Shown one piece after another: positions 17,676 through 27,332 of a stretch of 43,898 nt of DNA. Location of the stretch: NCBI GenBank assembly GCA_938041445.1, contig CALISO010000044.1, forward strand, positions 1-43,898, in the 5' to 3' direction. The translations under genes and the position numbers were made by a program. The stretch is from an uncultured Saprospiraceae bacterium. GTDB lineage: Bacteria > Bacteroidota > Bacteroidia > Chitinophagales > Saprospiraceae. Numbering within the stretch: position 1 is the first letter of the stretch; every line of letters begins with the position of its first letter. The notes under the pieces are model-generated. The model made no database searches. It was not told the origin of the DNA and saw only the letters and a list, made by a program, of their open reading frames with translations.

Positions 17676-19220
17676 ATTAATTGTTTCGGCTTGACCATCT
17701 ATACCATTCAAGAACTTGTTGCTAAAGTCTGTGTAGAGAAGCTCGATTTCAAATTTTGGTGTAAACTGGTATTTACCTCCTAGTCCGTATTGCCTAAAGT
17801 AGTCTATTTCGGTTTCTTGCGTAGGAGTGCTTATTGTAGGTCTCCACAATGGCGAATAACTCGCTAGTGTATAGAGTGTGATTTTTGGCGTAGGTATGTA
17901 GCTAAATATCAATGTGACAGGTGTGGAGACTCGATTAGTCCTGCCATCGTCTTCATTACCAATATCTTCGATAAAGAGATCTAATTCAGTGAACAGAGAA
18001 AACTTGTCTCCAATAGAAAAATCGTTGAATATCTGTGTCCACCAGATGTGGCCGTCCCACTCGATAAATGGTTGGGTACCACTTGATCCTTGTAGGTCGT
18101 CACCGATTGCAAAGATGAATGAACTTTGGATAGAGAAGTTACTCCATTGCTTGACCGGTGCAATTCTGACCATTGGTCCTAGACCTGTCAATCCTGACCT
18201 AGCTGATCCTTCACCTCCACTTCCAAATGCTGAAAATGGTGAAGAAGGTAGTGGGTTATTTCTCACCTTTCTATATCTCCCGTGTACTCCGACATTGATT
18301 CTATCAGTCAATCCATAAAGGCCAGTGAACGTTGCTGTGTAGAATGATGATCGATCTGTAAGTTCTGGTTGGCCAGTCTGTTGTGAATATAAATTATTGA
18401 AGAGTTTTAATTCTGCCGATCCTTTCGCAATTGTTGATGAAACAACATATCTAAAGGCATTAGAAGATTGACTTTTATTGGGGCTGAGAGTATTAGCTGA
18501 AGTCTGACTTGTATCGTTCAGTGACCAATCATAGTTGTAGTAATCCACCTTGCTTCCTGTATCAATTGGAGTCTCTCTATATTGATTGATATAGGTAATT
18601 ACAGCCGGTTGGCTCTTGCCAAACTCTGCCATATACCACTTGAATATTTGTGATAAACCAACATTTTTATCTTCAACTTTTATGAAGTTGGGGTCATTTA
18701 GTGCAGCTCTAGTCTGTACATCTAATTGATCTTCAAGCTTACTCGGTGTGTAAGCAAAATCTGTAATAGGTGGACATCCGAGAGCTCCACATACTAAGAC
18801 AAAGTGAAATCTAGGATCATCGTAAGCGCTTAGTAATTTGTCCTTCTCAAGTGAATTTAGAGTCATTATGGTATTAGCAACTTCTACTTCGTCTGACTTG
18901 AAGAAACCTGGATTTTTTAATATTGATTTGATAGGGTATACATCCGTCACCTTGTTAATTACATGTAGGTTGTAAGCATTGATATAAAATGCTTTTAGAG
19001 TTTCATTATCCAATCCAGAGACATCTGCATTGACGATTTGATCAATCAGGCTCGCAAGATCTGAGCTATTTTGAAGAGCTGCATAGTTGACTCTTCCATC
19101 CTTCACAGATGTCTTGAGAAATTGGTCAGCTTCATTGAAAAAATTATCATCAATGGACTGAGAAAATCCAGTCGATGCGGCAAGCCACAATGCAATGATT
19201 GAAAAAAGTATGTGTTTCAT
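17652..19220 (-). CDS. DUF547 domain fused to an outer-membrane beta-barrel
   Basis: This 522-aa protein has a signal peptide (MKHILFSIIALWLAASTGFSQ), a DUF547 domain at about residues 25-236 and a C-terminal region of about 270 residues with amphipathic strands. DUF547 hallmarks are FYINAYNLHVI (78-88), HFVLVCGALGCPP with Cys144 and Cys149, and the closing YDWSLND. The tail contains barrel-like strands such as INVGVHGRYRKVR, SIQSSFIFAIGD, ITLIFSYIP, KITLYTLASYSPLW, and ends in NLGLRVNI, an aromatic-poor variant of an outer-membrane C-terminal strand. DUF547 proteins usually stand alone. The fusion implies a periplasmic DUF547 domain tethered to a barrel. No biochemical role can be assigned. 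Confidence 0.72.
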   Translation of the reverse strand: MKHILFSIIALWLAASTGFSQSIDDNFFNEADQFLKTSVKDGRVNYAALQNSSDLASLIDQIVNADVSGLDNETLKAFYINAYNLHVINKVTDVYPIKSILKNPGFFKSDEVEVANTIMTLNSLEKDKLLSAYDDPRFHFVLVCGALGCPPITDFAYTPSKLEDQLDVQTRAALNDPNFIKVEDKNVGLSQIFKWYMAEFGKSQPAVITYINQYRETPIDTGSKVDYYNYDWSLNDTSQTSANTLSPNKSQSSNAFRYVVSSTIAKGSAELKLFNNLYSQQTGQPELTDRSSFYTATFTGLYGLTDRINVGVHGRYRKVRNNPLPSSPFSAFGSGGEGSARSGLTGLGPMVRIAPVKQWSNFSIQSSFIFAIGDDLQGSSGTQPFIEWDGHIWWTQIFNDFSIGDKFSLFTELDLFIEDIGNEDDGRTNRVSTPVTLIFSYIPTPKITLYTLASYSPLWRPTISTPTQETEIDYFRQYGLGGKYQFTPKFEIELLYTDFSNKFLNGIDGQAETINLGLRVNI

Positions 19221-19505
19221 AGTATTATTTTTTAATCGTAGTCAAATATGATTGACTCAAAAGTATTCGTTTGTTATCAATTTCTAACACAGGTTGATAC
19301 ATTGTCTAAATGTGTTTGTTCGAAACAATCTCATCAATTATGGTTAATATGAATACTCTATCAAATCAGTTGCCCGATGATGCAGATATAAATAAAAGTA
19401 TTCAACTACAGCTCTTTGACAAATAAAAAATTCTGATAGTCTATTGATGAGTCACTTCAAGAGAATAGATAAGCAAGTGCTTGTGCTGAAATACTCTTAA
19501 CTCCT

Positions 19506-19513
19506 TATCTTTG
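19506..19513 (+). promoter_or_regulatory. Bacteroidota -7 box, nearly leaderless dus gene
   Basis: TATCTTTG matches the Bacteroidota sigma-A -7 consensus TAnnTTTG exactly. It ends five bases before the ATG of the dihydrouridine synthase gene, so transcription would begin at or next to the start codon. A TTG at 19481-19483 could be the -33 element, but the 22-nt spacer is longer than usual. Confidence 0.55.
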
Positions 19514-19518
19514 TCACG

Positions 19519-20487
19519 ATGCCCCCATACATAGTCTCATCACCGTTACAAGGATTTACTGATTACCGTTTCCGCAATGCTCACCAAAAGTATTATGGTG
19601 GAGTGGATCTTTACTATGCACCGTACATCAGACTCAATGGTAAAAAGGTCATAAAGCCTGGTTATCAAAAAGACTTACAAGTCAAGAATAATACGACAAT
19701 CAATGTGATTCCTCAAGTGATGACTAATAGTGCTGAAGAATTCTTGTTCGTTTCGGACTACGTACAGAGTCTAGGCTATAATGAACTCAATTGGAATCTA
19801 GGTTGTCCATACCCAATGGTGACGAATAAGTGTCTTGGCTCAGGTCTTATCAGTGATCCAGATCGGATAGATGGCATATTAGACATTGTCCACAGTAACT
19901 CTAGCATCACAGTCTCTATGAAGATGCGAATGGGGTATGAAGATGCATCTGAAATCTTAGATGTATTCCCAGTCTTAGCCAAGTATCCTATAAAAAACAT
20001 CGGTATCCACGCTAGGATCGGAAAGCAATTATATGTTGGTGGGGTAGACCTTGAGAGTTTTCAAAGATGTGTTGACAGCACCGATCAGACTTTGTACTTC
20101 AATGGAGATATTACATCTGTCGCTCGATATAGAGAGATGACTAATCGCTTCCCGATGATTGATCATTGGATGATAGGTCGAGGCTTGATTGCAGATCCAT
20201 ACTTGCCAATGATGATTAAAGAAGATGCTACGGACTACCCAGAAGATAGAATAGACCGATTCAGTAAGTTTCACGATAGACTTTTTACAGAGTATTCTGA
20301 TAAACTTACGGGAGATAAGGCAATCATCAGAAAGTTGTTATCCTACTGGGAATACTTTGCACAGAGATTTGACAATACTGCTAGGATAATCAAGAATATC
20401 AAAAAGACAAAAACGATAGAGGCCTATGACAAGGTCATAGCTGAAGTGTTTAGGTATGAACGATCTAAGTCTTATATTGAAGTGTGA
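19519..20487 (+). CDS. tRNA-dihydrouridine synthase
   Basis: Dus enzymes use FMN and NADPH to reduce specific uridines in tRNA to dihydrouridine. The 322-aa protein starts with the family's SSPLQGFTDYRFR flavin-binding segment, has NWNLGCPYPMVTNKCLGSGL with the catalytic GCP cysteine, then SMKMRMGYED, GIHARIGKQLY (the H-x-R phosphate/tRNA contact region) and IGRGLIADPYL. The GRGxxxxP block binds the FMN phosphate. The subclass is uncertain; it is closest in style to small Dus proteins of Bacteroidota. The start is supported by the near-leaderless promoter box and by homology from the first residues. Confidence 0.88.
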   Translation: MPPYIVSSPLQGFTDYRFRNAHQKYYGGVDLYYAPYIRLNGKKVIKPGYQKDLQVKNNTTINVIPQVMTNSAEEFLFVSDYVQSLGYNELNWNLGCPYPMVTNKCLGSGLISDPDRIDGILDIVHSNSSITVSMKMRMGYEDASEILDVFPVLAKYPIKNIGIHARIGKQLYVGGVDLESFQRCVDSTDQTLYFNGDITSVARYREMTNRFPMIDHWMIGRGLIADPYLPMMIKEDATDYPEDRIDRFSKFHDRLFTEYSDKLTGDKAIIRKLLSYWEYFAQRFDNTARIIKNIKKTKTIEAYDKVIAEVFRYERSKSYIEV

Positions 20488-20540
20488 GACTAAGTCAAGT
20501 AAGAATTGATAGTGAGCTTAGGCGAAATCTAAAATTTAAT

Positions 20541-22907
20541 TTACCTTCTTCTTCCGCCACCGCCATACTGCATCGCCTCACCCTTTCCAAATCCATAGCT
20601 AACTCCGAATGTGACAAATCTTCCTATTTGCCTAAAGCTGTATGACTCAAATGCATCTTGGAAAACGAATGATTCTCTGACTCTTGATGCGAAAGCATCT
20701 CTGATACTTAGGTTGAAGATAATCTTACCCTTGAGGATTTTATATCGTGTACCGAAGTCCATATAAGTGTTACCCGATCGTGTACCTTGTACGGTCTCTA
20801 CGTCCGAGTCGTGGCGACCAGTCAACTCAAATTCGAATTTCTTATTGAGCTTCACTCTTGCATTCAACTTGATATTGAATTGATCATTACTAAAGTCAAA
20901 TGATTGATCATTGAAAGAACCCTCTCTTGTGAAGAAATTGTAGTTGAAGTCACCATTAATGACCAATTTTTTAATTGGGATATACTTGAAGTTATATTCG
21001 ATTCCTTTGGTATCGGCGGTACCAATGTTCGATGGTGCAGTGACAGCGATGTTGTCTGCAGAGGTAGTGACACGTTCTATCTTCTCAGTTGTAAATCTGC
21101 GGTAGACATTAATATTGAATGAGATCTTATCATAAATAAATACAGTACTCACCTCATATGAATCTGTATATTCTGGATCCAAGTTTGGATTACCAGCTCT
21201 GAATGAAAAGTTGTTTCTAATGTTGAAGAATGGGTTGAGATCCCATAGCCTAGGTCTATAAATTCTACGACTATATCCACCCTGAAATGAGATATGTTGA
21301 TTCAGCTTGTAAGAAGTGTGAGCGGATGGAAACCAGTCAAGAAAGCTTCGACTATTTCTTTCCTCTGTATTGACAAGTAGAGTATTAAGGTCTGTGTTCT
21401 CTGCTCTGAGTCCGACTTTTAAGCCCCAGACTGGTCCTTCGTATGCGCCGGTTGTATAGAGACCTAGCACATCTTGCTCATAGATAAATTCATTAGTCAA
21501 TCCTTCGTTAATGACAAATTCCCCATTGATTTCATCTTCGACACTGTAGTCATTTGTTACAGTATTATCTACATATTGAGCTCCTGCTTCAAGTGTCCAA
21601 TACTCACTAAATGGTTTAGTGTAGTCAAGATTGAAAGTGAACTTACCCTCATCAAATGTGGTAGCCGTCAATTGATTAGTCAAGTTTACAGATCCACTAA
21701 GTAGTGATTCTGTAAAGACAGACGATTGTTCTTTTCCAAAGTAATTACCGATAGCACTAAAGTCAAGACTATGATCTTTATTATCGTCAAATTCTTTTTT
21801 ATAGTGGAATTCATATTGAAGCTTTGGGTTATCCGCTGTCGTTGTTTCATTTCGCTGCCAAGCTGCAGAGTTAAATCCATCTAGTAAAGTGAACTCGGTA
21901 AATGAAGGTTGGTCCTCACTTTCGAAAGTGAAGCTACCGGATAGAGTGATAACATTTTTAGGATTGATGTAGTAATCTGAACCAAGGATGATATTGTAGT
22001 AGGTTTCATTTCGTGCCTCATCACCTATCGATAGAAGTTCTCTACCACTTACAAAATCTAGGTTACGATTCTCCGTATCATATACTCTGTCCTTATGACC
22101 TACACCTAGTTGAGTGAATAGATTGAATTTCTCTGTTCGTTTATTCAGACTTACTCCTACACTATTGTTAGCTGGTGTACCGACATTGACCGAGATAGAT
22201 CCGTTGAGAGCCTTTTTTTCATTTTTCTTTAAGACAATATTGATAATTCCAGAAGTACCTTCCGCTTCATATTTGGCAGATGGGTTAGTTATGACTTCAA
22301 CCTTTTCAATCATTTCTGCAGTGATATTTCCTAATGCACCGGATTCTTCATCTGCAAGTACAGAAGGTTTTCCATTGATAAGGACTTGAACACCACTACT
22401 TCCTCTTAAAGTTATAGCACCTTCTATATCGACATTGACTGATGGTACATTGTTAAGCACCTCCAAGGCACTAGCTCCTGACGATGTCAGGTCTGTTCCT
22501 ACATTGAATATTCTTCTATCAGTCTTGAATTCTGTTGTTGATCGATCTGCTGTGACCAATACTTCATTAAGCATTTCACCTTCTTCAGCCATCTTTATAA
22601 TGCCGAATAACCCATTGGACTCATTGAGCTCATATTCGGAAATTTTCTGAGTCGCATACCCGATAAAGTCTATCTCAACAAAGATGTCCGTTTCTGTAGC
22701 TTCAAAGGAAAATAGACCATCCAAATCAGTAGTTCCCCCAGTGATAAATACATTTTCACCTTTTTGGTAAAGAGCGACATTGGCGAATGATACTGGCTCT
22801 TCTGTAGACGCATCCACGACCTTTCCTTGGTAGGTAATAGTTGGATTCTCTTGTGCATAACATAGGATAGAGATGCTCGCGAATATAATTGAGAATAGGG
22901 TTTTCAA
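20541..22907 (-). CDS. TonB-receptor-like outer-membrane protein (OMP_b-brl_3 type)
   Basis: The protein has a signal peptide, a carboxypeptidase-regulatory-like Ig domain (about residues 25-105, with VVDASTEEPVSFANVALYQKG), a plug domain (SSGASALEVLNNVPSVNVDIEGAI, LRGSSGVQVLINGKPS, IEKVEVITNPSAKYEAEGTSGIINIVLKK) and a barrel. This is the outer_membrane beta-barrel family-14-like layout, often annotated as a TonB-dependent receptor. No ATG begins the frame. I place the start at TTG 22907, which gives the clean signal MKTLFSIIFASISILCYAQ; TTG 22934 is also possible. The C-terminus ends in a Gly/Arg-rich tail (GGGGRRR). The ligand is unknown. A CAAAGATA (TATCTTTG on the minus strand) at 22954-22961 is a good -7 box. 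Confidence 0.82.
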   Translation of the reverse strand: MKTLFSIIFASISILCYAQENPTITYQGKVVDASTEEPVSFANVALYQKGENVFITGGTTDLDGLFSFEATETDIFVEIDFIGYATQKISEYELNESNGLFGIIKMAEEGEMLNEVLVTADRSTTEFKTDRRIFNVGTDLTSSGASALEVLNNVPSVNVDIEGAITLRGSSGVQVLINGKPSVLADEESGALGNITAEMIEKVEVITNPSAKYEAEGTSGIINIVLKKNEKKALNGSISVNVGTPANNSVGVSLNKRTEKFNLFTQLGVGHKDRVYDTENRNLDFVSGRELLSIGDEARNETYYNIILGSDYYINPKNVITLSGSFTFESEDQPSFTEFTLLDGFNSAAWQRNETTTADNPKLQYEFHYKKEFDDNKDHSLDFSAIGNYFGKEQSSVFTESLLSGSVNLTNQLTATTFDEGKFTFNLDYTKPFSEYWTLEAGAQYVDNTVTNDYSVEDEINGEFVINEGLTNEFIYEQDVLGLYTTGAYEGPVWGLKVGLRAENTDLNTLLVNTEERNSRSFLDWFPSAHTSYKLNQHISFQGGYSRRIYRPRLWDLNPFFNIRNNFSFRAGNPNLDPEYTDSYEVSTVFIYDKISFNINVYRRFTTEKIERVTTSADNIAVTAPSNIGTADTKGIEYNFKYIPIKKLVINGDFNYNFFTREGSFNDQSFDFSNDQFNIKLNARVKLNKKFEFELTGRHDSDVETVQGTRSGNTYMDFGTRYKILKGKIIFNLSIRDAFASRVRESFVFQDAFESYSFRQIGRFVTFGVSYGFGKGEAMQYGGGGRRR

Positions 22908-22953
22908 CAATGTATTAATTTTTATGAGGTGCAAAACTACTCCTTCTTACTAT

Positions 22954-22961
22954 CAAAGATA
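22954..22961 (-). promoter_or_regulatory. Minus-strand -7 box for the outer-membrane receptor gene
   Basis: Read on the minus strand this is TATCTTTG, an exact TAnnTTTG match, located 46 bp upstream of the TTG start at 22907. The expected TTG -33 element is not clear, so the assignment is moderate. Confidence 0.45.
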
Positions 22962-23034
22962 TAGGTAATACCGATGGAGAGAGCTAAAGTTCACCTTAAC
23001 GATTTGTTATTTATACTAATGAAATGTAAATGAT

Positions 23035-25440
23035 TTAGATGCTAATCACCACACCGATAGATGGTGTTGTTGCAACAGCGCTATCACTAATGTTCTTAAG
23101 CAAGTAACGCTGGTCCTCAATTGGATCAAATGGATTAACAATAACTCCATCACCTATTGGAAATCCATCATCATCCAATGGTCTATCGAGTATCAGTGTA
23201 TTACTTGTTGCATTAGAAAGCACAAAATTCTGTAGGTCAAAAAACAAGTTGAGAGACCACTTGTCATAGAACCACTTCTTATCAATCCTAAAATCTAAAG
23301 CTACAAATGGGTCTCCTCTTTCACTATTGAGTTGATCGAAGTCAGGTCTTGCAAAGTTCGTTAAGTCCCAATTCAAGACTAGATCTGCATCTGGATCTGC
23401 TGGAGTAGTCGGTAGTGCAGATTGAGCTCTGATATTAATACCCGCCTCCCAATTCTTACCAAATTGCTTACCTAAAGTTGCATTCACGATGTGCCGACTA
23501 TCCCAAGCACTAGGTCGATATATTCCATTCTTATCTTGAAACTCACTCCACCCAACTGTATAGGCGAGGATACCATAGAATCCTTTGTACAGTCTCTGCT
23601 GAAATAAAAATTCCATCCCATACGTCCGACCTATGCTCGTGCTCTCAGCCGGTTCATTACCCACTACTCCGAAGTCTCCACCAAGATTAGCTAAAGAAAT
23701 ACTATCTCTAAGTAAGAATGGATAGTCACTATAAGTCTTGTAATATCCTTCCAATGTAATCCGACTTGATTGTCCAGTATTCCATTCTACTCCAGCAACA
23801 GCGTGATTCGCCCTGATGAATTTGATATCGTTTTCTTTGTTCACCAAGATGTTATCTTCTTGGTATCCAAGAACTGTGTACGCTGGCAACTGAGTATAAC
23901 TTCCGATATTGGCATTTATTGACCACGACTCATTTATTGCGTAACTAGCCGATCCTCTTGGTGAGAATTGTCTGAGAGGATTTGACATTTCATCCGAGTA
24001 TGAATTGCCATCTATTCTCAGTCCAGCTGATATTGTCAATCGACTACCAAGTAGTTCCTTACTGATCTGACCAAATCCATAATACTTCACGAAGTCTAGT
24101 TCTGAGGTAAAGTTAATGTCAAGAGGCCCTTCATCAGTAAAGATTTTATTCAACGTTTGATTGTTGTATTTGACATACTCCGTACCGATACCATACAGCA
24201 ATTTGTAAGTGCCTATTCTCTGAGATCGTTCTATCCTCAATTTGTTTTCAATCTCTTGAGATCGGTAGTCGAGTAGAAGATTTTCCTCAGTGCTATTGTC
24301 ATTTTGGAAGTACTTAGTTGCTGTATTATTCAACATATTTCTGCTCAAGACAAATGTGGTAAATCCAGTATCATTATACCGTTTGTAGACTAACCCATTA
24401 GTATAGTTCCATTGATTATTGACCGGTATGTTATCCAGGATAAACCGATTGGATTCTGTTGGATCTGCGTCCAAATTCAATTCAAAATTATCTATAGCAC
24501 CAAGGCCGATAAATGTCCATTCTTCCTTGTTATTAGGCTTGTACTTGACCTTAGCTTGAAAGTCATTGTAGATTGGAAGAAAGGGAAGTCCGATAGCTTC
24601 AAATAAGAATTGTAAGTAGGATCTACGAGCGGATAATAAGAATGTTGTTTTTTCTCCAATTGGTCCTTCAAGAGATACACCTACATCTGTTGCACCGAGA
24701 GTTGCAGTAGCACCTAGTCTATCTGTTCGGCCATCTTTTTGTTTAAATTGAAAGACCGAACTTAGAGAATTCCCTCTATTTGCTGGAAAAGCACCACTAT
24801 AGAAATCGACCTCTCTCACAAAGTCCACATTAATGATTCCAGCTGGTCCTCCTGATGCCCCTTGTGTTGCAAAGTGATTAATGTTGGGCACCTCTACATC
24901 ATCAAGGTAGAAGCGGTTTTCATTGGGTGATCCACCTCGGATAATGAGGTCGTTTCTGAACGATGCAGTTGATGTCACCCCAGGTAGAGATTGGATAACT
25001 CGACTGATATCTCTATTGCCACCAGGCCTACGCTTGATCTCTGTCACACCGATTGTTCTAAGTGATACAGGACTTTCGACTGGTTTTTTGAAGGCATCAG
25101 CCTTGATTGTGACTTCATCAAGAGTCTCGGTATCTAGTTCCATCAGGAAGTTGACAGTTGTAGGTCGATTGTTCTGTACTTGCTGCTCAGTGATAGTCAA
25201 TGTCTCATAACCAATGTAGGAGATTTGTACATCATATACTCCTGGTTCTAAGCCTAGGAACTCATAGTTTCCCACTTCATCCGTAGTTGTTCCAACTGAG
25301 GTGCCCACCAAGATGATATTGGCAAAGATGATGGGTTCATTAGTGAGTCCATCTGTGGCAAGTCCTTTGATGATTCCCGTCTGGCTATTGCCAAATGTGA
25401 TAAGTGCACAGAGAAGGATAATCGTATTAAATAACCTCAT
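23035..25440 (-). CDS. TonB-dependent receptor with CarboxypepD_reg domain
   Basis: The 801-aa protein has a signal peptide (MRLFNTIILLCALITFGNS), a carboxypeptidase-regulatory-like domain at about 21-110 (GLATDGLTNEPIIFANIIL, GTTTDEVGNYEFLGLEPG, SYIGYETL), a plug with GGNRDISRVIQSLPGV and the IRGGSPNENRFYLDDVEVP motif, and a barrel to the C-terminus. The plug motif is the DUF4974-free "FRNDLIIRGG" type seen in Bacteroidota receptors of unknown ligand. It is separated from the next receptor gene by 100 bp on the same strand, so the two may be one transcript or two independently promoted genes. It is divergent from the aldo/keto reductase. Confidence 0.85.
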   Translation of the reverse strand: MRLFNTIILLCALITFGNSQTGIIKGLATDGLTNEPIIFANIILVGTSVGTTTDEVGNYEFLGLEPGVYDVQISYIGYETLTITEQQVQNNRPTTVNFLMELDTETLDEVTIKADAFKKPVESPVSLRTIGVTEIKRRPGGNRDISRVIQSLPGVTSTASFRNDLIIRGGSPNENRFYLDDVEVPNINHFATQGASGGPAGIINVDFVREVDFYSGAFPANRGNSLSSVFQFKQKDGRTDRLGATATLGATDVGVSLEGPIGEKTTFLLSARRSYLQFLFEAIGLPFLPIYNDFQAKVKYKPNNKEEWTFIGLGAIDNFELNLDADPTESNRFILDNIPVNNQWNYTNGLVYKRYNDTGFTTFVLSRNMLNNTATKYFQNDNSTEENLLLDYRSQEIENKLRIERSQRIGTYKLLYGIGTEYVKYNNQTLNKIFTDEGPLDINFTSELDFVKYYGFGQISKELLGSRLTISAGLRIDGNSYSDEMSNPLRQFSPRGSASYAINESWSINANIGSYTQLPAYTVLGYQEDNILVNKENDIKFIRANHAVAGVEWNTGQSSRITLEGYYKTYSDYPFLLRDSISLANLGGDFGVVGNEPAESTSIGRTYGMEFLFQQRLYKGFYGILAYTVGWSEFQDKNGIYRPSAWDSRHIVNATLGKQFGKNWEAGINIRAQSALPTTPADPDADLVLNWDLTNFARPDFDQLNSERGDPFVALDFRIDKKWFYDKWSLNLFFDLQNFVLSNATSNTLILDRPLDDDGFPIGDGVIVNPFDPIEDQRYLLKNISDSAVATTPSIGVVISI

Positions 25441-25632
25441 AGTATGTTTTATGCATAATGACCAAAGGAATACAATTCACTAATGCCACAATTGTTGTGA
25501 ATATTGTCCTGAATTTATTGCAAGTTATAGGCAAATTATGAATTAGATAGGAGCAATATAAACTGACAAGATATATTCTTGTTTCTTTGACAATCTCATT
25601 GATATTAATGATGTAATTAAAATTATTTAACA

Positions 25633-26613
25633 ATGGAATATCGATACCTAGGAAAGTCTGGGGTACAAGTAAGTGAATTGTCATTCGGGAGTTGGATTAC
25701 ATTTGGTAATCAGATTGGTGATGACATTTCAGAACGACTGATGCAGATTGCATATGATAGGGGAGTCAACTTCTTTGATAATGCCGAGATTTATGCCAAT
25801 GGTCAATCCGAAATAGTCATGGGTAAGATATTGAAGAAGTTGAATTGGGATCGAACGTCCTACCTCATTTCTTCTAAGGTTTACTTCGGTGATGGTCGCA
25901 AGAAACCTAACCAAACTGGTCTGAGCAGAAAGCACATTGTTGAAGCTTGTCATGCTGCACTGACGAGATTACAGGTAGACTACCTAGATTTATTTTTCTG
26001 TCATCGTCCTGATAAGAAAGTCCCTATGCATGAGACTGTCAGGACTATGAATCATCTTATACAGCAAGGTAAGATTCTCTATTGGGGTACATCAGAATGG
26101 TCAGCGCTGGAAGTTATGGAGGCGCATATGATAGCAGAGAAGTATGGCTTGATTGGTCCTGTTATGGAGCAACCTCAGTACAATATGTTCCATAGAGAGA
26201 AGATAGAGGTCGAGTATAGTAAGTTATACTCCACAGTCGGATTAGGGACGACTATATGGTCACCATTAGCTTCTGGGCTATTGACAACTAAGTACTTTGA
26301 TAAAGTGCCTGATGATGCACGATTAACAAGAGAAGAACTTGATTGGCTCAAGGATAGGTCGCTTACTCCAGATCGTATTAATATGGCCAAAGAATTGAAT
26401 GTAATAGCACAGGAGATTGACTATAGTCTACCACAATTGGCCCTCAGATGGTGTCTTGATAATCCGAATGTTTCCACAGTAATACTAGGTGCTTCTAAGA
26501 CCAGTCAGTTGGAAGAAAACCTAGATACATTAGACAAAGAGCCTCTTACACAAGATGTCATCGAACGTATCGAATCTGTACTCAATAACAAACCTATCCC
26601 ACCGGCTTGGTAG
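25633..26613 (+). CDS. Aldo/keto reductase (Kv-beta-like)
   Basis: This 326-aa NADPH-dependent TIM-barrel oxidoreductase has the catalytic tetrad Asp49, Tyr54, Lys82 and His124 (FFDNAEIYANG, ISSKVYFG, FFCHRPD). Length and motifs (RYLGKSGVQVSELSFGSW at the start, WGTSEWSALEVMEA and the IWSPLASGLLTTKY block) place it in the group related to voltage-gated potassium channel beta subunits and E. coli YghZ. Substrates in this group are varied aldehydes and ketones and cannot be chosen from sequence. It is followed after 24 bp by an unknown gene, so the two are likely co-transcribed. Confidence 0.85.
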   Translation: MEYRYLGKSGVQVSELSFGSWITFGNQIGDDISERLMQIAYDRGVNFFDNAEIYANGQSEIVMGKILKKLNWDRTSYLISSKVYFGDGRKKPNQTGLSRKHIVEACHAALTRLQVDYLDLFFCHRPDKKVPMHETVRTMNHLIQQGKILYWGTSEWSALEVMEAHMIAEKYGLIGPVMEQPQYNMFHREKIEVEYSKLYSTVGLGTTIWSPLASGLLTTKYFDKVPDDARLTREELDWLKDRSLTPDRINMAKELNVIAQEIDYSLPQLALRWCLDNPNVSTVILGASKTSQLEENLDTLDKEPLTQDVIERIESVLNNKPIPPAW

Positions 26614-26637
26614 CTTATAACCTTCAAAATTCCAACT

Positions 26638-27324
26638 ATGAAAGTTGATTTGATTAATGCGATTATAGATGACTACTATCAAGCCTTACTCGCTGGACGT
26701 ACACCTGTTGCAGTAGATATCTTAGATGATAATTATCTGAACTTGGATAGCAAGTGGAAGGCAGCTTCAGATGACTTTGGAACGATGTATGATGCCGCGT
26801 TGACAAGTAAGATTTCTCAGAGATATTGGGTGGATAAAGGATATTTCCCTAAGGAGGCAATACTAGCATTTGTTGAAGATGATCATGACTTTATCAAAAG
26901 TATTTTCATTAGCCTTCTTGATGAATCTAAAGAAGTAGATGGAAGGGTATCTAGATTTTTGATGTCTCTGGATGCATTGCTTGCTTCACATAACAAAGGA
27001 GAACAAAAACTCCCTCTCCACTATCACGAGGATAGACGGATGGTACTGTTTTATCTCACGATGACGAGTCCTGATAAGTACTTTTATGTCACTTATCCTC
27101 AGCTATCCATTATGTTGAGGGCTGTAAAAAGTGCTGCACCTCTTCATACGCTTGATATTGATAGAGTCGCGAAGTTCTCTAAGGTTCTAGATGTATTTAT
27201 AAATAAGCACGAAAAACTGATCACCTATATAAATGAATACCGGAGCAAGAATGGTATTAAGTACGAGGGATTATCTTTTTGGAAGAGTGATATGATGGAA
27301 TATGCAGTAGTGAATCTGGGGTAA
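26638..27324 (+). CDS. Hypothetical protein, possibly like the McrB-type N-terminal domain
   Basis: This 228-aa cytoplasmic helical protein has no signal or membrane segments. I do not recognise the family with confidence. The central part, HYHEDRRMVLFYLTMTSPDKYFYVTYPQ, recalls the conserved block ...DERxxSxYLxxxYPDKYxxYK found N-terminal to AAA domains of McrB-like restriction proteins. Here the ATPase is absent, so any relation is to a stand-alone domain. The C-terminal part has KVLDVFINKHEKLITYINEYRSKN, and ends in WKSDMMEYAVVNLG. It lies 24 bp after the aldo/keto reductase and is followed at once by a 40-bp palindrome. Confidence 0.5.
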   Translation: MKVDLINAIIDDYYQALLAGRTPVAVDILDDNYLNLDSKWKAASDDFGTMYDAALTSKISQRYWVDKGYFPKEAILAFVEDDHDFIKSIFISLLDESKEVDGRVSRFLMSLDALLASHNKGEQKLPLHYHEDRRMVLFYLTMTSPDKYFYVTYPQLSIMLRAVKSAAPLHTLDIDRVAKFSKVLDVFINKHEKLITYINEYRSKNGIKYEGLSFWKSDMMEYAVVNLG

Positions 27325-27332
27325 TCAAATAA

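Noticed and set aside
17914-18318. Plus-strand open frame of 134 codons
   Set aside because: It is antisense to the DUF547/barrel gene and rich in Pro and Ser without any domain.
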